Positions 4,413-5,086 of a DNA stretch of 5,086 bases are shown here, piece by piece. The stretch spans positions 1 through 5,086 of the forward strand of contig JAGVWL010000003.1 of the NCBI GenBank assembly GCA_018304285.1, given 5' to 3'. Both the position numbers and the translations under genes were made by a program. Within the stretch, counting starts at the first letter, position 1; each line of letters starts with the position of its first letter. The notes under the pieces are model-generated. The model searched no databases. It saw only the letters and a list, made by a program, of their open reading frames with translations, and was not told the origin of the DNA. Origin of the DNA: Microcaldota archaeon (lineage in GTDB: Archaea; Micrarchaeota; Micrarchaeia; Norongarragalinales; Norongarragalinaceae).

Positions 4413-5086
4413 TTGGCCAAGATAGTTAGCTACATCACTTTCGACGGCCATTTACGAAATAATCTATCTGGCTTTTACCTCTCTTCATCCGATTGGAATG
4501 TCCTAAGGGATTTCGAGAATATTGTAACGAGAAAATTCGGCTTGACTCCTCACTACGAAAAAGGTACGGGTTTTGGTGTAAGCTACAAATGCAGGTTTTA
4601 TAACAGCAAAGTTGCTCGCTTTCTTTCTAGCATTGGCGTTCCCAACGGCGACAAGATGCTTACCCCTTTTTCGGTTCCCGATTGGATTAAGCGCGATCCT
4701 AGATTATCGCGGGCTTATCTGATAATTGCATTTCAATGCGAAGGCTGGATTCATAAACGCCGTCATTTTGATTCATACGCTGTAGCAATTCATATGAACA
4801 AGTCGGAACAATTTCTCTCCAATGGTCTCTGCTTAAAACTTTTGGAGTTACGACTGCAAACCTTCAGATTCGCCCTGCTAATTTGCGCAAGGACGGGAAT
4901 AAAACAAAGTCCATAACCTTCGCTGTTCGCACAAACTCGCTGCCCGCTTTCTATGAAAAGCTGGGTTTTGGATTGTGCTCTGCAAAGTCAGAAAAGCTAG
5001 CTCGAGCCTCTGCGATTGGAAACAAACGCATATTGGCACGCCAAAATTCAATTCAATTATTCGATAATTCGATTAGTATGGATGAA
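4413..5086 (+). pseudogene. LAGLIDADG homing endonuclease, frameshifted and cut by the window end
   Basis: The first frame starts at TTG 4413 and stops at TAA 4914-4916 (167 residues if read alone). It has a first LAGLIDADG helix, AKIVSYITFDGHL (acid D11), and a second, RAYLIIAFQCEGWI (acid E110), about 100 residues apart, as in two-motif enzymes that cut DNA to copy their own gene. After NKSEQFLS (about residues 129-136) the frame turns into sequence unlike the family. The -1 frame, open from 4772 to the window end, then gives SLQWSLLKTFGVTTANL, followed by AVRTNSLPAFYEKLGFGL, which fit the expected continuation. The switch lies near 4812-4826. The start is also poor: no ATG, no Shine-Dalgarno site, and the same frame is open upstream to a TAG at 4362-4364. 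The region is A+T-richer than the operon. Both acidic residues are kept, so decay may be recent, or the shift could be a sequencing error. Confidence 0.72.

Noticed and set aside
4405..4425. ATG at 4405 as start of the endonuclease gene
   Set aside because: It is in a different frame from the LAGLIDADG sequence and reaches a TAG after six codons.
4824..4850. Programmed -1 ribosomal frameshift in the endonuclease
   Set aside because: The only candidate, C-TTA-AAA around 4832-4838, does not allow good P-site re-pairing, and homology places the shift a little upstream of it. A mutation or sequencing error is simpler.
1..5086. CRISPR array, insertion sequence, intein or riboswitch
   Set aside because: No spaced direct repeats, transposase, terminal inverted repeats, interrupted protein cores or known riboswitch pattern were seen; all ribosomal and polymerase proteins are continuous.

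Overview
This window is a block of an archaeal ribosomal-protein and RNA-polymerase operon, all on the + strand, followed by a terminator and a broken homing-endonuclease gene. The gene order uS13 - uS4 - uS11 - RpoD - (DUF167) - tRNA-Leu - eL18 - uL13 - uS9 - RpoN, the presence of archaeal/eukaryotic-only proteins (eL18, RpoN, RpoD fused into a ribosomal operon) and the archaeal-type C-termini (uS11 ending KRGRRV, uS9 ending KSYR) make the organism an archaeon. The lineage cannot be fixed from this window. The compact proteins, the shortened RpoD metal-binding domain and the free-standing LAGLIDADG gene would fit a DPANN-type genome (for example Diapherotrites or Micrarchaeota), but that is a weak inference.

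Region 1 (1-2592) holds uS13 (5' end cut off by the window edge), uS4, uS11, RNA polymerase subunit D and a small DUF167/YggU-like protein. They are packed with gaps of 6-11 bases or a short overlap. uS13, uS4 and uS11 are 30S proteins; RpoD is the alpha-like assembly platform of RNA polymerase. RpoD has a reduced domain with two CxxC pairs in place of the longer ferredoxin-like domain found in many archaea.

Region 2 (2603-2687) is a tRNA-Leu with anticodon GAG, sitting 10 bases after the DUF167 gene and 24 bases before eL18, with no visible promoter of its own and no encoded CCA. Region 3 (2712-4265) holds eL18, uL13, uS9 and RpoN (Rpb10-like Zn subunit of RNA polymerase). RpoN partners RpoD in the polymerase assembly platform, so the operon joins ribosome and polymerase supply. 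Several start codons share a leader of the form TTG-N-AAA(A)TG preceded by GG-rich Shine-Dalgarno bases.

Region 4 (4266-4412) is a non-coding junction: two T6 runs and a small palindrome typical of an archaeal terminator, a short tandem repeat, an archaeal TATA-like box and a hairpin. Region 5 (about 4413-5086) is more A+T-rich and encodes a two-motif LAGLIDADG homing endonuclease whose reading frame is broken by a -1 shift near 4812-4826; the second frame stays open to the end of the window. The usual next genes in many archaea (rpoK, eno, rps2) are not seen here. I did not find a convincing wholly new system; the most notable points are the decayed endonuclease at the operon end and the reduced RpoD metal domain.
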